Positions 21,101 through 33,848 of a stretch of 64,000 nt of DNA are shown here, piece after piece. Positions within the stretch are counted from its first letter, which is position 1, and each line of letters starts with the position of its first letter. The position numbers and the translations under genes are program-made. The notes under the pieces are model-generated. The model did not search any database. It was not told where the DNA came from and saw nothing but the letters and a program-made list of their open reading frames with translations. Source of the stretch: Siphlonurus alternatus (Eukaryota > Arthropoda > Insecta > Ephemeroptera > Siphlonuridae); NCBI GenBank assembly GCA_949825025.1, contig OX463779.1, positions 42,850,249 through 42,914,248 of the forward strand, written 5' to 3'.

Positions 21101-23638
21101 CGCAAAATTTTGAATCCGGCCCAGACACGAACGTTTGCAGACGGAGGGGTAGACCTCCCTCAACAAGTCTAGTACCAACGGATCTTCGAGTCAAGATGGA
21201 ACCACTGCTAGCAACGGGACTGCGTGGTGACGAACTCAGTGCTGCCACCTACAAGGAGCTGAAGCAACAAGTCGCAGCAGCAGCGGCAGCAGCAGCTGGC
21301 GGTAATGACAAGGAGATTGCGGCTTCACTTTGGAACTCAACCACCAAGCAGGCTGCCCACAAGGGAGGCAGCATTGCCACCGCAGACGGTAACAATCATT
21401 CCTGTATTCCAGACGAGTATTTATAAGGAATTATTTTGATTGGTACCAGTAGCGGGAGGTGAAGTGCTTTTAGGACAGTCATATTTTTTGTTACAACGGA
21501 ATGAGTCATCATAGAAGGTTCAGTAGCCAGTCTAATCTAACCAGCATGACATGTCAGGAGTATATTAAACTGCCTACTCAACCTTCTGTGATGTCTTTTT
21601 CTTTGTTATCCATGGAAGGAGTCATCATAGAAAATTCAGTAGCCAGTCCAACGGAACCAGCCTGTTGTCAGAAGTCTATTGAACTAGCTACTTAACTTTC
21701 GATGATGACTCCTTCCATGAAAAATAATAAGATTGAGTGCCCTAAAATCACCCAACTACTAATTGGACAGTCAAGCTGCAAAGAAAGTTTACCTAATTTA
21801 GTTTATTATCATTTTTCAGTGTATCTTGATATTTCAAATAGCTTATCCTGAGATTTTTTTCTCATTTCTATTAATTTTTTTTCCAAATTAAAAAAACAAA
21901 AAAACAAAACAAAAAAACAAAAAAGAAAAACATCATATGCTAAAGTCATTATACTATGATTATACACCAGATTTAAGAAAGTTGCGAAATATTCAATTGC
22001 AAAGTGTTTATTTTTAATTTGCCACACCAAGTTTGTCATTAAAAAAGTAACTTCGTGAATTCAAAAACATGCTTCCTGAATTCGTCAGTTTTTACAGTAC
22101 CCTAATCTATTTCTCTTGTCCTGTTTGAGGTAGGTGTAACAATTAAGTTAATGATTCTGAAATATTTTGCTGATCAAAATATTTCTTTAAAGGCACATTC
22201 CTCGTCGTAATTACAATAATAAGTATGCTTCTGCCATAATTTAATTTGATGTTTGCAGCTGCTGCAACTCTTAAATTTACTTGGTAGCTCAAAATTAGCT
22301 TTTGTGTCAAAATGGTCATTAAATAGAATTCAAATGTGGTGAGGTTATGAGTTACGTTTGCTTCAATGTTTAATACTATAGAGCAGATTTCTGTTTATGT
22401 TTACGTGAGGCAGGAGAGGGGTTTCCCTATACTAACACATTGCGAAGGGGGCGCAGGAGAGAGGGAAAAGAGAAATTTTTGGCAGGCCAGATTATACAGT
22501 GAGCATAGGCAAAATGACGAAAAAAAAAATATAAAAAATACTTTTTACATTTTTTGGCGGTGAGATTTTTTTATGAGTTCTATCGTGTACTGTTAAAGTA
22601 TTATTAAAGTATTTAAACTTGATTTATTTTATTAAGTTAAGTAAAAAATTATTGCACACTTTGTTTATATGCTAGTCCGTGCATTCTGGCCCTCCTCGCA
22701 TGACATCAGCGCAATCCCCTCTATACAATGTCATTGATGGTCAGCATGTTTAATGATGAACATTTTATAATTTCCAAGTATCACATTTAAAATATATTCT
22801 GTTACTGAAAAACTTGTCCCCAGCAGCAATAAATTAATTGTTAAATTAAGTTTATCAGGAGCAACATTTGTTCAATAATGATTCAACACTAATTTTGTCT
22901 TGGATTATTTTTTCATGTAAAGAGTGTTCTGGAATCTACCTGATAACATTTGACCATGTTAGGGAGCATTGAAATATAATTAAGATTCCATATAAGGAAC
23001 AATTTTTTAATAAAAATATTTTTTTTGTGAAACTTCACCTCGGTCATTTACAAATCAGAAATCTAATTACTAGTTTTATATTTTTGGATTGGTTTATTGA
23101 ATATTTTATTAATAATTTAATCAACATATTGCATTTTATTAATCACACACTTGTCATCTACTATTTTTCTTGTTCTTCCCTTATTGGTATGAGACATAAC
23201 AGAAAAGTGCACGCGCATAGGGGGCATACATGACCAAAATGTGTCAATTGCTCCAAAATACCAACCAACCAACCAGAAAAGTGCATTGTGATTTAAATAA
23301 ATTCAAAGCCGTCACAATTAAATTTTCTTTCTCCAAGGACATCATTTTGAAACATAAATTATATTTCAGGCAAGAAGCTGAAGTGCCCATTCTGTGAACG
23401 TCTGTACGGTTACGAGACCAATCTAAGAGCACACATCCGTCAACGGCATCAAGGTATTCGTGTGCCATGTCCATTCTGTTCGCGTACCTTCACACGTAAC
23501 AACACGGTACGTCGACATATTGCTCGTGAACACAAGACGGAGCTCAGCATGAAAACAGCAGCTGCGGCCGCGTCAGCAGCAGCGGCAGCAGCTGCCGCAG
23601 CGTCTTCGTGTTTCCCCCCACCCAATCACAGCCAGTAG
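18014..23638 (+). CDS. chinmo: Chinmo-like BTB-zinc-finger transcription factor, 552 aa, four exons
   Basis: Exons 18014-18134, 19475-20246, 20892-21388 and 23370-23638 join in frame (phases 1, 2, 1) into 553 codons including TAG. The BTB domain (about 8-117) starts FCLKWNSFGSNLATAFGNLF and has AHKVILAACS, LLEFMYKGEVHVSQ and FLKAAE--LQVKGL, as in arthropod TTK-type BTB proteins. A low-complexity Ser/Thr/Pro/Gln linker follows, with an AT-hook CRRRGRPPSTS (380-390) and a sumoylation-type VKME (398-401). Two C2H2 fingers (C469/C472/H485/H490 and C497/C500/H513/H518, both C-x2-C-x12-H-x4-H) precede an alanine-rich tail ending PPPNHSQ. The N-terminus and the finger run YGYETNLRAHIRQRHQG closely match Chinmo as I recall it, better than Tramtrack, Fruitless, Abrupt or Broad. 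In Drosophila Chinmo is a nuclear factor that sets early neuronal temporal identity and larval character and maintains testis cyst stem-cell fate. Confidence 0.87.
18429..18567. mobile_element. MITE-like hairpin in chinmo intron 1
   Basis: About 29-bp inverted ends: TAGGTTCATATT and TTGGTTTTCGTCGG on the left, CCGACGAAAACCAA and AATATGAACTA on the right. Noncoding; the centre contains GGCTCGGCTCGGCT. Confidence 0.65.
19227..19246 (-). promoter_or_regulatory. Two tandem Ftz-F1/SF-1-type half-sites
   Basis: On the minus strand the 20-bp segment is TCAAGGTCA followed by CCAAGGTCA, two perfect YCAAGGYCR monomer sites arranged as AGGTCA direct repeats with a 5-bp spacer. It lies about 230 bp upstream of exon 2. 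Function is inferred from motif only. Confidence 0.35.
19475..20246 (+). CDS. chinmo: chinmo exon 2 (rest of BTB, linker)
   Basis: Acceptor TTTTTGTTTACAG before 19475 and donor TTACAG|GTTAGT after 20246; 772 nt. Encodes residues 41-297 plus two bases: the BTB core and a linker with HFHQQHHLDGRGSPGS and RKRQHQRRSLTESE segments. Strongly GC-richer than the flanking introns. If the intron were retained the frame would run on to a stop at 20413-20415. Confidence 0.9.
20247..20891 (+). other. chinmo intron 2 with dispersed repeat B
   Basis: 645 bp. The first 230 bp contain a copy of dispersed repeat B beginning almost at the donor. The rest is AT-rich with a T/C-rich tract near 20600-20630. Confidence 0.85.
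20340..20480 (+). repeat. Dispersed repeat B copy in chinmo intron 2
   Basis: GGTTTCTTACCTTTCC, AAAATTACAGATCTGCATC, CTCTTGAAGCTGCAGC, then GTTTGTGCTGTCTCGAGGCG. An inverted CACCTCGGGACAGCAC lies upstream at about 20290-20305, so the unit may be a longer fold-back. Confidence 0.55.
20892..21388 (+). CDS. chinmo: chinmo exon 3 (AT-hook linker)
   Basis: Acceptor TTGTTTACAG before 20892, donor GCAGACG|GTAACA after 21388; 497 nt. The first base completes an Arg codon, then GSEGQQNDSSRFNNESGESG, a Gly/Ser-rich region, the AT-hook at 380-390, VKME at 398-401 and QQVAAAAAAAAGG. Other frames stop by 21064, so the splice phase is well fixed. Confidence 0.87.
21389..23369 (+). other. chinmo intron 3
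   Basis: 1.98 kb between the AT-hook exon and the zinc-finger exon. Retention would add 12 residues and end at a stop at 21424-21426, giving a BTB protein without fingers. Holds two tandem hairpin units (21503-21719); otherwise AT-rich. Confidence 0.85.
21503..21719. repeat. Two tandem ~100-bp hairpin units
   Basis: Direct copies of GAGTCATCATAGAA, then TTCAGTAGCCAGTC at about 21503 and 21619. Each unit folds on itself: unit 1 against CTCAACCTTCTGTGATGTC, unit 2 (21611-21719) with CATGGAAGGAGTCATCAT / ATGATGACTCCTTCCATG. Confidence 0.65.
23370..23638 (+). CDS. chinmo: chinmo exon 4 (two C2H2 zinc fingers, stop)
   Basis: Acceptor AATTATATTTCAG before 23370. Codon split G|GC gives TADG-KKLKCPFCERLYGYETNL, then the second finger VPCPFCSRTFTRNNTVRRHI. 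An alanine run broken by one serine follows, and TAG lies at 23636-23638. This is the DNA-binding part of the protein. Confidence 0.92.
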
Positions 23639-25432
23639 TGAGAATGGAGGCCGATAGTCGTCCCCATGCTAAACTGGCTGTGTTACCACCACCATGATGA
23701 TTCTCTCGGCAAGCTTAGTACAAAACGCTAAGAGCGGTATATCTCCCTCGATGACAGTATGTTAACCTTTAAGGTTGTGTACACTTGCCATCCTTTGCCG
23801 TTAATACGGCATTGACTTTTTTGACGTTATAAACGTCATTTTATTATAACTTTATGCTCACAAAGTGAGTACATACTCTCCATCATGACGACTTAAAAAA
23901 GAAAAACGAAACGAAGGATGACAGGAAAAAAAAATATGAACAATCAATATTTTTATTTTTTAAATTTTTTTTCCTCCCTCATCAAAAACAAACTTCAATT
24001 TTTTTTTCAGCAAGGAAGTTTTTTATTCAGGATAACTTGATATACCTCAATACAAAGGATCTTTTTAAAATGAAAAACAAAAAAAATTATTATATCTACT
24101 AATACTTATGAATGATACTACCCCTATACCCCCCACTTAAATAATATAATATTCAACCTTATGGTGAAAGATGTTGCACACATTGTTTATACTTTTGCAT
24201 GCTGGAGATTGTTTGTTTAATTATAATTAAAACAAGCAAGCAAATCTTAAGCGTTATGATGCTAAGCATTAAATGTTGGAACGCCGATTTTTTGCAGAGA
24301 AGGGTACTATATATATCTCCAGTTTGCATTAGTGATTTTGTGTGATTATTATTCTATGTTGATGTTATCAGCTGTTGGGAAACTATGTTCTTTCCTCACC
24401 CCCTTCCCCCTTCCTCAAGCTTTTAAAGTACTCTCTCCTCCTCCTCTAGTTGTTTTACATTTCGAGTGTAAAAGAAAAAAAACGGAACTTAAAAGAAAAA
24501 AATGTAAAAAAAAAATAATAATAATAATAATCCCCATTCTACAATTTTTCACAAAAACTACTCAAGTTATAAAAGGTATTTCAGGTAAAACAAAATTGAG
24601 TCTTTTTTTAAAAGAGATCTCAATGTGTTTTAAAAAAAAACAGTGAACCGAAATGGACCACACATTATACAATATATTTGTTTTACAAAAACCGTTAACC
24701 TTATAAAGGTATTCTCATTTTTATCTCAATGTTTTAAAGATACTCTTAATATTCATTTCATCTGTTCGGTAATTATCGTTATTTAAAAACTATATATATA
24801 AATATTTTGATGTTTTGTTAATAAGTGTTGTGCTCTGGTGTTAACTGAGGACAGTTTCTTTCTTTTTTTCTTCCTAGTTGGTGTTTTTGTGTTGGATATA
24901 TTTAAAAAAAGAAAACTGTTTTCATTTAACTAAATTCAAAATATACTGACAGATGGGAGTATATTGGCGTGTCAATATTCCATGCCTACCCAAGTAAAAC
25001 CATTATTTCATATATATAATATATTTAAAAATGTTTTACCTACATCACTGTAAAGGCTTATTTTTAAAAGGGCCAAAAATATTTAAAGTAAAAAACTGTA
25101 TTACTGTTGTGAGAAAACTAAAAAATATAGTGCTCACTGTAAAACAAATTTCGTTTACAAACGTTAAATATTGTGTTTATAAAACACAACTCCAAATGTA
25201 CTGTACCCTACCATATTATATATTTGCAAAGCCAAGCTGTCGCTACACTACCCGCTACTTTAAAAAAAAAATAAATAAGTAGCTACTCATAATGTAAACC
25301 CAACACAACACACACATTATATAAACGAGTGCCAAGCACTCTGTTCTCTGTCTCTTGTATATCTCTCGGAGAGAGGCAAGAAAAATGACATTATTATTAT
25401 CACGTACATGAGACGGAGAACTAAATTCTAAT

Positions 25433-25439
25433 CTACCTC
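25433..25439 (+). promoter_or_regulatory. let-7 seed match (CTACCTC)
   Basis: 7-mer complementary to let-7 positions 2-8, 1.8 kb after the chinmo stop. A second lies at 34865-34871. An 8-mer match also occurs inside the coding sequence (19946-19953) and another in intron 1 (18586-18593), so chance is a real alternative. Confidence 0.35.
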
Positions 25440-26608
25440 GATTGTTGTTCTACACGCCGTCACAGTTCCTTTTTTTTGTAGCACCAATCCTTGCCCTTTT
25501 AAAGCAACCCCTTTATGTTAAATTTATCTTTCACCTGGCAAAGATTTGCCCCAGATCCAATTTTAATTGATGGTGATATATACTTAATATTAGGTGTTTT
25601 TTTTTTTATTATAATATATTATATACATCTTTTCCTATTAGTGGTAGCATCAGTTTCAACAGTTTTTTATGTTTTTAAATGTAATATGTTAGATGTCGTG
25701 TGCAAAAAAAGATAAATAATAATAACATATTATTATAAAATAAATGTGCACCTTAATTAATGGCTATTTAACGAAATGAAACTGTTGCTATCTATGTATA
25801 TAGGATAAGTGATATATCCCTCCATCCCCTTCCTTTAACTTATGTTTCCCATCTTGGCGCCCCCCTCCCCCCTATGCCCCCCATATGCCACACATTAGCT
25901 TCACATTTAGTTACTAATTTTTTTTGGGAGTTGGGAATTTTATTGATTTTTTTTTTAAATAGTTGTACATAGCTTTATCAGAACAATTTTTACTTTTTAA
26001 ATAGCAGAAATCAATGCTTCTTATTAACAATTGGAGAAGGGATAATAATTTTTGTGTCATGTTTTTTAATATAACTGAGGTTTAATCAACATTAATTAAT
26101 CATATATCAAAGTCATATTTCTTCTTTTTTTTTACAGCATTGTATCATTGTAACGTGTGAATATATATTTTTTATACGATGATGCATTGCTGTTATCTAA
26201 CTCTTCACCCCCTTTTTTTCTTATTAACAAAGGAACAATCAAAAACTGTAATTGCATTTTTTTCTCCCACAGTCTAAGCCTAGTTGAGCATATTTTAGCC
26301 TCTTTCGTAGGCCCGCTATTTCATCAAAATACTCAGCCTAGGTCATGTAGAGAGATACAAAAATTATTTATAACTTTATATATTTTTGTATTTCCATAAA
26401 TATCCTTTCCTTTCCTATCACAGGGGAGATGTGGAGAGAGAAACAATTAAAAAGATCAAAATAATAATTTAAAAAAAGGCTGCGTTAAAGACCCAGCCAA
26501 TACTCATTTTATTGAGGTTGGTGCTTGCTTGTTTTTGATGATTTTAGAAGCACTATGTAACTAGTCAAGTAATCTCGCAGCTTTTTTTTACGTTATTTTT
26601 TCAAACTC

Positions 26609-26612
<4 letters not shown>

Positions 26613-26655
<43 letters not shown>
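26613..26655 (+). repeat. Poly(T) tract, 43 bases
   Basis: Uninterrupted T run in the region downstream of chinmo. Confidence 0.95.
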
Positions 26656-26657
<2 letters not shown>

Positions 26658-28476
26658 CCTGTGATTAACGAATTGCTTGTGCCAAAATCCTCATCCTTTT
26701 TTTATTAATTTCTTTCAATTAATTTCCAGTTTCTACATTTTGCATTATTGTCATACTTAAAATCTAATCTAAATAACTTGCTTTGATATGAGCTTAAGTT
26801 GTATTAGAAAAGAACAGAAAGTATAATATCATGCTAAATAATATTTTTAATTTTTCTATAACTTTATTTAATAGATACTTGAGTTGAGCTTAAGTTGCTT
26901 AAAAATAACCTCCCTATTGCTCTCAACCTTCTTTTTTTTTTTTCTGTCGCCTAAACAGATAGCTAAAATAGAAAAATTATATCATCCATATAAAAAAACC
27001 TATATGTTATTTCTACGGCTAGTCAAAGTAGAGTATATTTTACACAAATTTCTAGATGAAATTATTGAAGAGATTTTTTTTTTTTTTTTTTTTGGAACTG
27101 TTATAACTTGAAGATGTTCCTCTTGTTGATCTTCGATAATATTATCTATCTAGAACTTTTTTCAACGTTTTTTGTATTAGAATTACAGTTTATATTCCGT
27201 TAAAACACTTACAATAGTTTATCAAATGCAACTCAAAAAAACCATCTGATTATTGGAAGTTTTTACTAGCCATTTGTACAAGTTAATTACATCACATTAG
27301 TAGTAACTTATTAATTATTATTATAAAAAAAAAATGGTACATAACTAACAAAATTCTTACAATAATACATGATGGTTTCTTTTTCTATCTTATTATAAAT
27401 GAACGCTTATCGCTGCTTTCTTTTTCTCTGTTTTACCTCAATTGCAGGGTTGTGCAAGTAATCTTGATTCAACACAAATTTTAACTTTTTTTTTATTAAA
27501 TTTTCATAACATCATTTCAACTTGAGAACATTCGCACACCCTGTATCTCTCTCTCTCTCTCTATCTCTCTATATAGATCAACCATTAGATTTTATGATCA
27601 GATTGCAACTTGTCTAAAAGTTGTAAAAACAAACATCCCCCCTCCCCTTTCCTCCCCCCTCTATATATTTTCTTTTGTAGCAATTTTCCACTAACAAATA
27701 CACCATACTCAGGTAGCATTGTACAACGGCATATTAAGAACGTTATTTCAGTAAATAAAATAGTTTAAATAAATAAATAAAAAAAAAATATGTACAATTT
27801 ATAATTATTATCAATATAATATTAAGGAGGCAGTTTTTTTTTTCTTTGAATAATTTTTTTCATTTTTTAATTTTTGTCAATATATTAAATATAAATATAA
27901 TAACTTCTCCTTGCCTATAAGCAGAAAATATCTTAACTGTCACAATATTATGAACATATTATTGTCCTCACATTTTTTCCATTTTTATTTGTTTCTTTTT
28001 GCTTGTGTTATATGTAAAATGATGACCATGTACTAATATTAGAATAATAATAATAATAATTGCTGATCGTTGTGTCTTGGTTTGTTACTAAGACTTTACA
28101 TGTTAGTAAAATGGGTAGGAGAGGTATATATGTGGTCAAATATTATATAAAAATATAGATATTATTGCTAGATAATATGATGATAATGATGAAAAAATCA
28201 CTACCCGTAGTTTGCTAATTGCCGCTATGAAAAATGTGCTTATTATAATTTTAATTAATTTTTTTTGTTTAATCCTAATTAATTAAGAAACGTCGTCATG
28301 CTTTGGCATATGTGTAATTAATTATATGCTAAAATTAATAGTGTCTAAATGTTGTTAATTATTGCTAAGTGTGATACAAAAAAAAAATATATGTTTCATT
28401 AAAACTGGAGGAAGAAAACAAAAACACGAGAGAAAATACAATGATTGTTTTTTACATCAAGAAAAAGTGTAAGTGA

Positions 28477-28483
28477 TCAGGGA
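28477..28483 (+). promoter_or_regulatory. miR-125 seed match (TCAGGGA)
   Basis: 7-mer match (positions 2-7 plus A opposite position 1) downstream of chinmo. Another copy lies at 32048-32054 and a 6-mer at 30947-30952. Meaningful only if the transcript extends this far. Confidence 0.25.
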
Positions 28484-29089
28484 TATTTGTAGGAAGTAGT
28501 ACGAGAGACCATGAAGGGATAAAAAAAAAGCGTGCATAAAAAAGATTTTGTTTTACATCACTGTGCGACTAATATAATAATGATTGGATGATAATAATAA
28601 AAATAAAATTAGCACAGCTTTAAATTAAAAGTGATAAAAGAGCGGGTGCCGGCCATTTCTTCTTGCTGTGAATTTTATTTTTTTTTTTAATTTAAGGAAA
28701 GAAAAAAAAATCAATTAGGAAAATAATTAATTATTATAATATAAATATCTCTATGGCTTGTATTAAAAATTTGGAGGCGGTCGGTTTTAGGCTTGTAGTT
28801 AAATATCGTGATATAACTTTTAACTGCTCTCTCCTACTCCCCAATTTAAAAAATAGCAAAAAAGGCTGCATTGATCAAGTTGGTAGCCTTGACATCTGTG
28901 TGGAATATTTGCTACCTTGCATTTCCATTTTTGATATCTGGTTTTTAATATTAATTTAACATCTTGATTAATTGTAACAATGCAGTCTTCCCGAATCTCA
29001 TTTAGGGGTTGAGATAAGTGGTTCTCATCACGATAATTAAAATAGTCTCAGTGTTTTTTGATGGGATTTTTTATTTTAATATCTTTTTT

Positions 29090-29108
29090 CACATTCGGGT
29101 CAGTGTAA
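29090..29108 (+). repeat. 19-nt motif, copy 1
   Basis: CACATTCGGGTCAGTGTAA. Copy 2 at 31800-31818 differs at one position (T for C). It is unusually GC-rich for this region. Confidence 0.6.
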
Positions 29109-31799
29109 CGTTGTATGTTTGACGGTGCTTACCATCTACTACCGTTAATTAAGATGTCTTCGTTAAGACACAAGTAAGAAAACTGTTCAATCACGGAAGT
29201 CGCGGAAAGACTATCTCCTTTTTTTTTAAAAAAAAAAATGAAAAAGAAATAAGAAAAAGCCAAGAAGTGTGGGGTTAGGATGTCTGTAACGGGCAAGGCT
29301 GTGTTAATGAATGCCCTTTTTATATACTGCAGGGTTATAATAGAGTTTGTGGCAGCTTAGGAATTAAATGAGAAAGATGAAAAGAAAGAGATTATTTTAA
29401 TACAATTCGGCTAATTTATAAAAAATAAAATATTAAAAAAAAATTGCTCATTCGTGAAAACATCTTTTTTCCATGTAGCTCTGTAATTTTTTTATAAAAA
29501 TATATCGATTGGATATGAAATGAAATTTAGTACTTAATTATATTTATGTATTTTGTCGGTTCAGAGCTTATTGGAAGATGTTTTTTTAAGGCCGCCTCCA
29601 GTCCAATTTTTCTCGTCTCTCTGCTGGTGCGGAGGGTGTGATTTTTGAGGTTCGCGTCGGGAAAAGTGAGTGAAGGGGAATAAAAATGAAACATGACGTC
29701 GTTGCTAATAGATCTGCCGCGTTCGCTCTGGCATAGTTTTGTAACTCAGTGCGTCTTAAAAAATATAAGCACCATCTGCAATTTGCTACCGTAAGCATGG
29801 TTTTTTCAGGTCTTTTTAAGAAAAATCTAAAAACTTTTTCTTTATATAAAAAAAAGTAAAATAAAATAATAATAAAATTGTAGTTAGTAAGAGTATAAAA
29901 TAAAATCAGTACAACAAGGAACATGTTAAATATATATATAATATAAATTATAATTCGGTCTTTGTGTATGTAATTCAGCAATTAATGTTATATATAGTTA
30001 TTCTTTTGTATAAAAAATTGTGATTTTGCATTTAGGTAAGAAAAATTAATTAATATTGGATTGTAACTTATAATTTTATTATAAATATTCAAAAAAAGAC
30101 TTTTTCCAAAAATAGTCTATAAAGATATTTTGGATTTTTTTTTTTTTTTTTTTATATAAATAATTTTTATTTTTGAGTTGTGAATGTATATTTGAAAATA
30201 CAATATTAATGCAAAGCATTTTTTGAACCCTCGCAATGCATTTGCTAAGGTGACAGCAATTATTTTGTTGTTTTGTATTTCAAAAAATATATTATATAAA
30301 TTGCTGAAATGCATATGCGTTGGGTATAAAAAGCAAAACACTCTTCTCATATTACACAAATAAAAAAAAAATGAAGGAGCCTTTTTTTTGTTAGCTCTAA
30401 AAAGTGCTGTACACCCCTGTCAGTGCCCAGCATTCTAAGTACAAACTGCAACGCTCCGTGGCAACGTTGTTATCTTTAACTTGATTAAATTGAAATACTT
30501 AACTCATAAACAATAAAGGCGTCTCAAAGTAATCGCAACATTATTGGAATTCAATTGTTGTACAAACAAAACAAAAATATGTATCATAATCATCACATTT
30601 AAAAACAATTATTCTAAACTTTTATAATATTTTGTTCCTTACATTTAATAAACTTCCTTTTTTATATAAGTTCCATAATTCAAAGCATAAGTACCCGAGT
30701 CTTTAAAAAGACCCAGTATAATTTTTGACTGGTTTTTGGGTTTGATTGTCTTAAAAAGATATTATGCTTTGGAATAATTTGACCACAATTTATAAATTAT
30801 TTGGTCTAAAAAAAAAAAGCTTTTAAAGCTGCTTGTGCTACAATATTGAACGAAAGAAGTATTCTTTTTTTTTTTATTATTTAGCATTTTAAATGTTTAG
30901 TGACTTGGTCACTCTCAGGTATACAAAAAAATAAAATCATCACATTTCAGGGTCAAAACACACTCAGGACCTTGTCGTACAAATGATTCATTAAAATTTG
31001 GTTTCTAACAATAGATTCAATCAATTGAAACCTAATTATCATCTCGTAAGTGTTTGTACCCTTTTCAGCATTTCAATATCATAACCATAATTGTTTTAAT
31101 AAAATTATATGAACTGTTAAAAAAAATGATGAATAATTTAAAAATTTTATTAAAAAAAAAAAAATAAACAATGTGTAACTATCAAATTTGTTGGCTATCA
31201 GTACAAAAAGTATGTGTTTTCGAACACAATTTAATTGAAAGTACTTTGTGATTGAATTCCAAGTTACTTTTATTTGAGACTACTAATTAATAACAATATT
31301 ATATAACAATGTTTTGCTGCGGAACGCCACATTTTTTTCCTACTTAAAATCAAGAGATATTAGAAAGAATAAAATATTTCAAAATGACATCACACATACA
31401 CACACACATACAAATATAAAATTCACATTAATTATTATACATTACACGCAAAGTTTTAGAAACACAAATTATATATATACATACAATATATACTATCTCG
31501 CACTTATAATATAAAATAAATGGACAGTGTTATAATTATATTACACTCACGTAAAAAAAAAATAATAATAATAATAATATCAATTATTATATTGAATGTT
31601 TGAATGAAATTATTATTAAAAAATATTTCGATCTTTAAAAAAAAAATATTATATAAAAAAAAAATTCTGTTTATTATCTAATCTCGTTGTGTGTATTAAT
31701 GAAAAAAAAAAAATATTGTTTACTGCTTATAATGAAAATATAATGTTAGATGGTTTTAATATTATAGCCGGTTTGGCTGTGTTGTCTTTAATGTCATCC

Positions 31800-31818
31800 C
31801 ACATTTGGGTCAGTGTAA
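31800..31818 (+). repeat. 19-nt motif, copy 2
   Basis: CACATTTGGGTCAGTGTAA, the partner of 29090-29108, 2.7 kb downstream in the same orientation. Confidence 0.6.
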
Positions 31819-33848
31819 TCTCGACAAGGAAAATCCGCAGACATGCAGAATGTTTTTTTGTATACCAACAATCTTAGAAGACGGAAACAAAACAACTTAT
31901 TTGTGATTATTGGATTGAGTGTTTTGTTAGTGTTTTTTTGTAGTATATGTTCAGTTGTATTGTACAATGAAAATGTAGTTTTTTTTATATATATATAAAT
32001 TTAGTCTCCGAATTTGGTTTTTAAAATTTGTCAAACAAATAAAGTATTCAGGGAGAGTAAATTTAAAAAAAAAAAAAAAAAACATCATTTTTATTTATAT
32101 GGTAATATTTAGGAATGGTTATATTATAAATAAAAATTGTACTTTTTTTGTTGTATATGGATGAATGTGTAGGTATGTAAGCATGCTTGTATATGTAATT
32201 CATATTTTATCATCACAAGTCGCTCAAACTGATTGTTCAAATCTTAGGGGAAAATTAAATAAAATATAAAAAATATAAAAAAAAATAAAACAACAAAAAA
32301 ATAACAAATCTTAAAATTACAAAAAAAAAATGAATGCAGATAATATTAAATATATTAATATTTGATTTATAGATATAAAATATGTCCCCCTCCCCCCCCC
32401 CCAAAATACCCTATTATATTAATTTTTTAACAAATGAAAAAAGCATATGGAAACAAAAGTTATTTTTTATTTTTTTTTTTTTTTTAGTGAAAGAAAAAGC
32501 ACTGTTTCTTGTAGATTAGTGCTCCTATATCGCTAGGAAAGCGCATAATGTAGACAAAGGGTGTAATTATGTGTCGCCATTGCATGGAGCAAATCTTGCC
32601 CATATTGCTGGGTTTTATTGTTGACTGTGCAGAAAGAAAAAAAAAAAAAAATTGACGCTATACCCTGAATTTAAAAACCTAATCATATGAGGCTCTAAGG
32701 TTAGTTGATTAGTATTGATTAAAAAAGAATTTGTGTAGGAATTACAGCACCTAGACTTAAAAATATTTATCTCAAGTTTTTCTTATTTTAATTGGATTTT
32801 TTTTTTTTATTAATCAAAAACAGCATTAAAAATAAAATGTCTGGAAACCAATTAACACTGCCAACGTAACTGAGATAAATATTTAAAGTCAAAGTGAAGA
32901 AGGCAAATTTGTTTGTGATATTCTTGAGTCTTGTATTAGGTTTTTATTTAACCACAATGAACAAAAAAAAATGTAAATTACCCCCCCCCCCTCCCCCCAT
33001 TTTCCTCTTTCCCATTTCACACAACAAAAATAGTTATTGTCCGAAACAAATCGAGCTTATTGCGACCATGTATTTTTTATTGTGTCGCGTGCTGTCGCCA
33101 TGTTTTTTTTTTTTTAATTATTATGGTTCTAATTATAAAAATATATTATTAATTATCAGTGTTCAATTGTTGCTTTTTTGCTGTATTTGTTCAATGGATG
33201 AAGGGAGTTAAGTAAGAGTCGCAAATGTTAAAAATTAAATTAGTATCATAAAATTTGAAGCAGCGTAAGGCATGAATATTAAATTTAAAAAAGACAAAAA
33301 AAAAAAAAAGAAAGAATTATCTCTGCCTGCTTAGCTGCCTTGTATCCAAATGAAGTAAGAACGACTCATTAAATCAAAACCCAATCTGGAGATAAATTGA
33401 ATGACATCAGTCCCAAATTATGGCTGTGCTGTATTTGTAGCTCCTGTATTTTCTCTCCCTTCATTCAAAAAAATCAATATTACTCCTGACACATTTATAA
33501 TGGGTTAAGAAGGCACCTCAACATAATGTAAAATGTTTATACTCATTTTTTTTTTAACCAAAAATTTAAAAGTTCTTTGTTTAGGTGTCTATCGGTGTTT
33601 CTTTTTTTTATATATTTTTTTTATTACAAAATAATCTTAAATTCTTTTTAACACAAATCAAAAAAATTCATAGTCAAATTTTGCTTTTTTTTCTGCTTGC
33701 TTATTTTTTGAAAACTCCTCAAGGTTATTTTCTGCTAATTATATTATTATTAATTAAAATATAAAAATGGTGCAAACAAAAATAAAGAAATATATATGAT
33801 GATGATGCATCTAAGTGAAATATTATATAATTATATTTAAATTATGTG

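Noticed and set aside
18014..23638. Identity as tramtrack, fruitless, abrupt or broad
   Set aside because: The BTB start FCLKWNSFGSNLATAF and the YGYETNLRAHIRQRHQG finger fit Chinmo as I recall it; those others differ at the BTB start and in the fingers.
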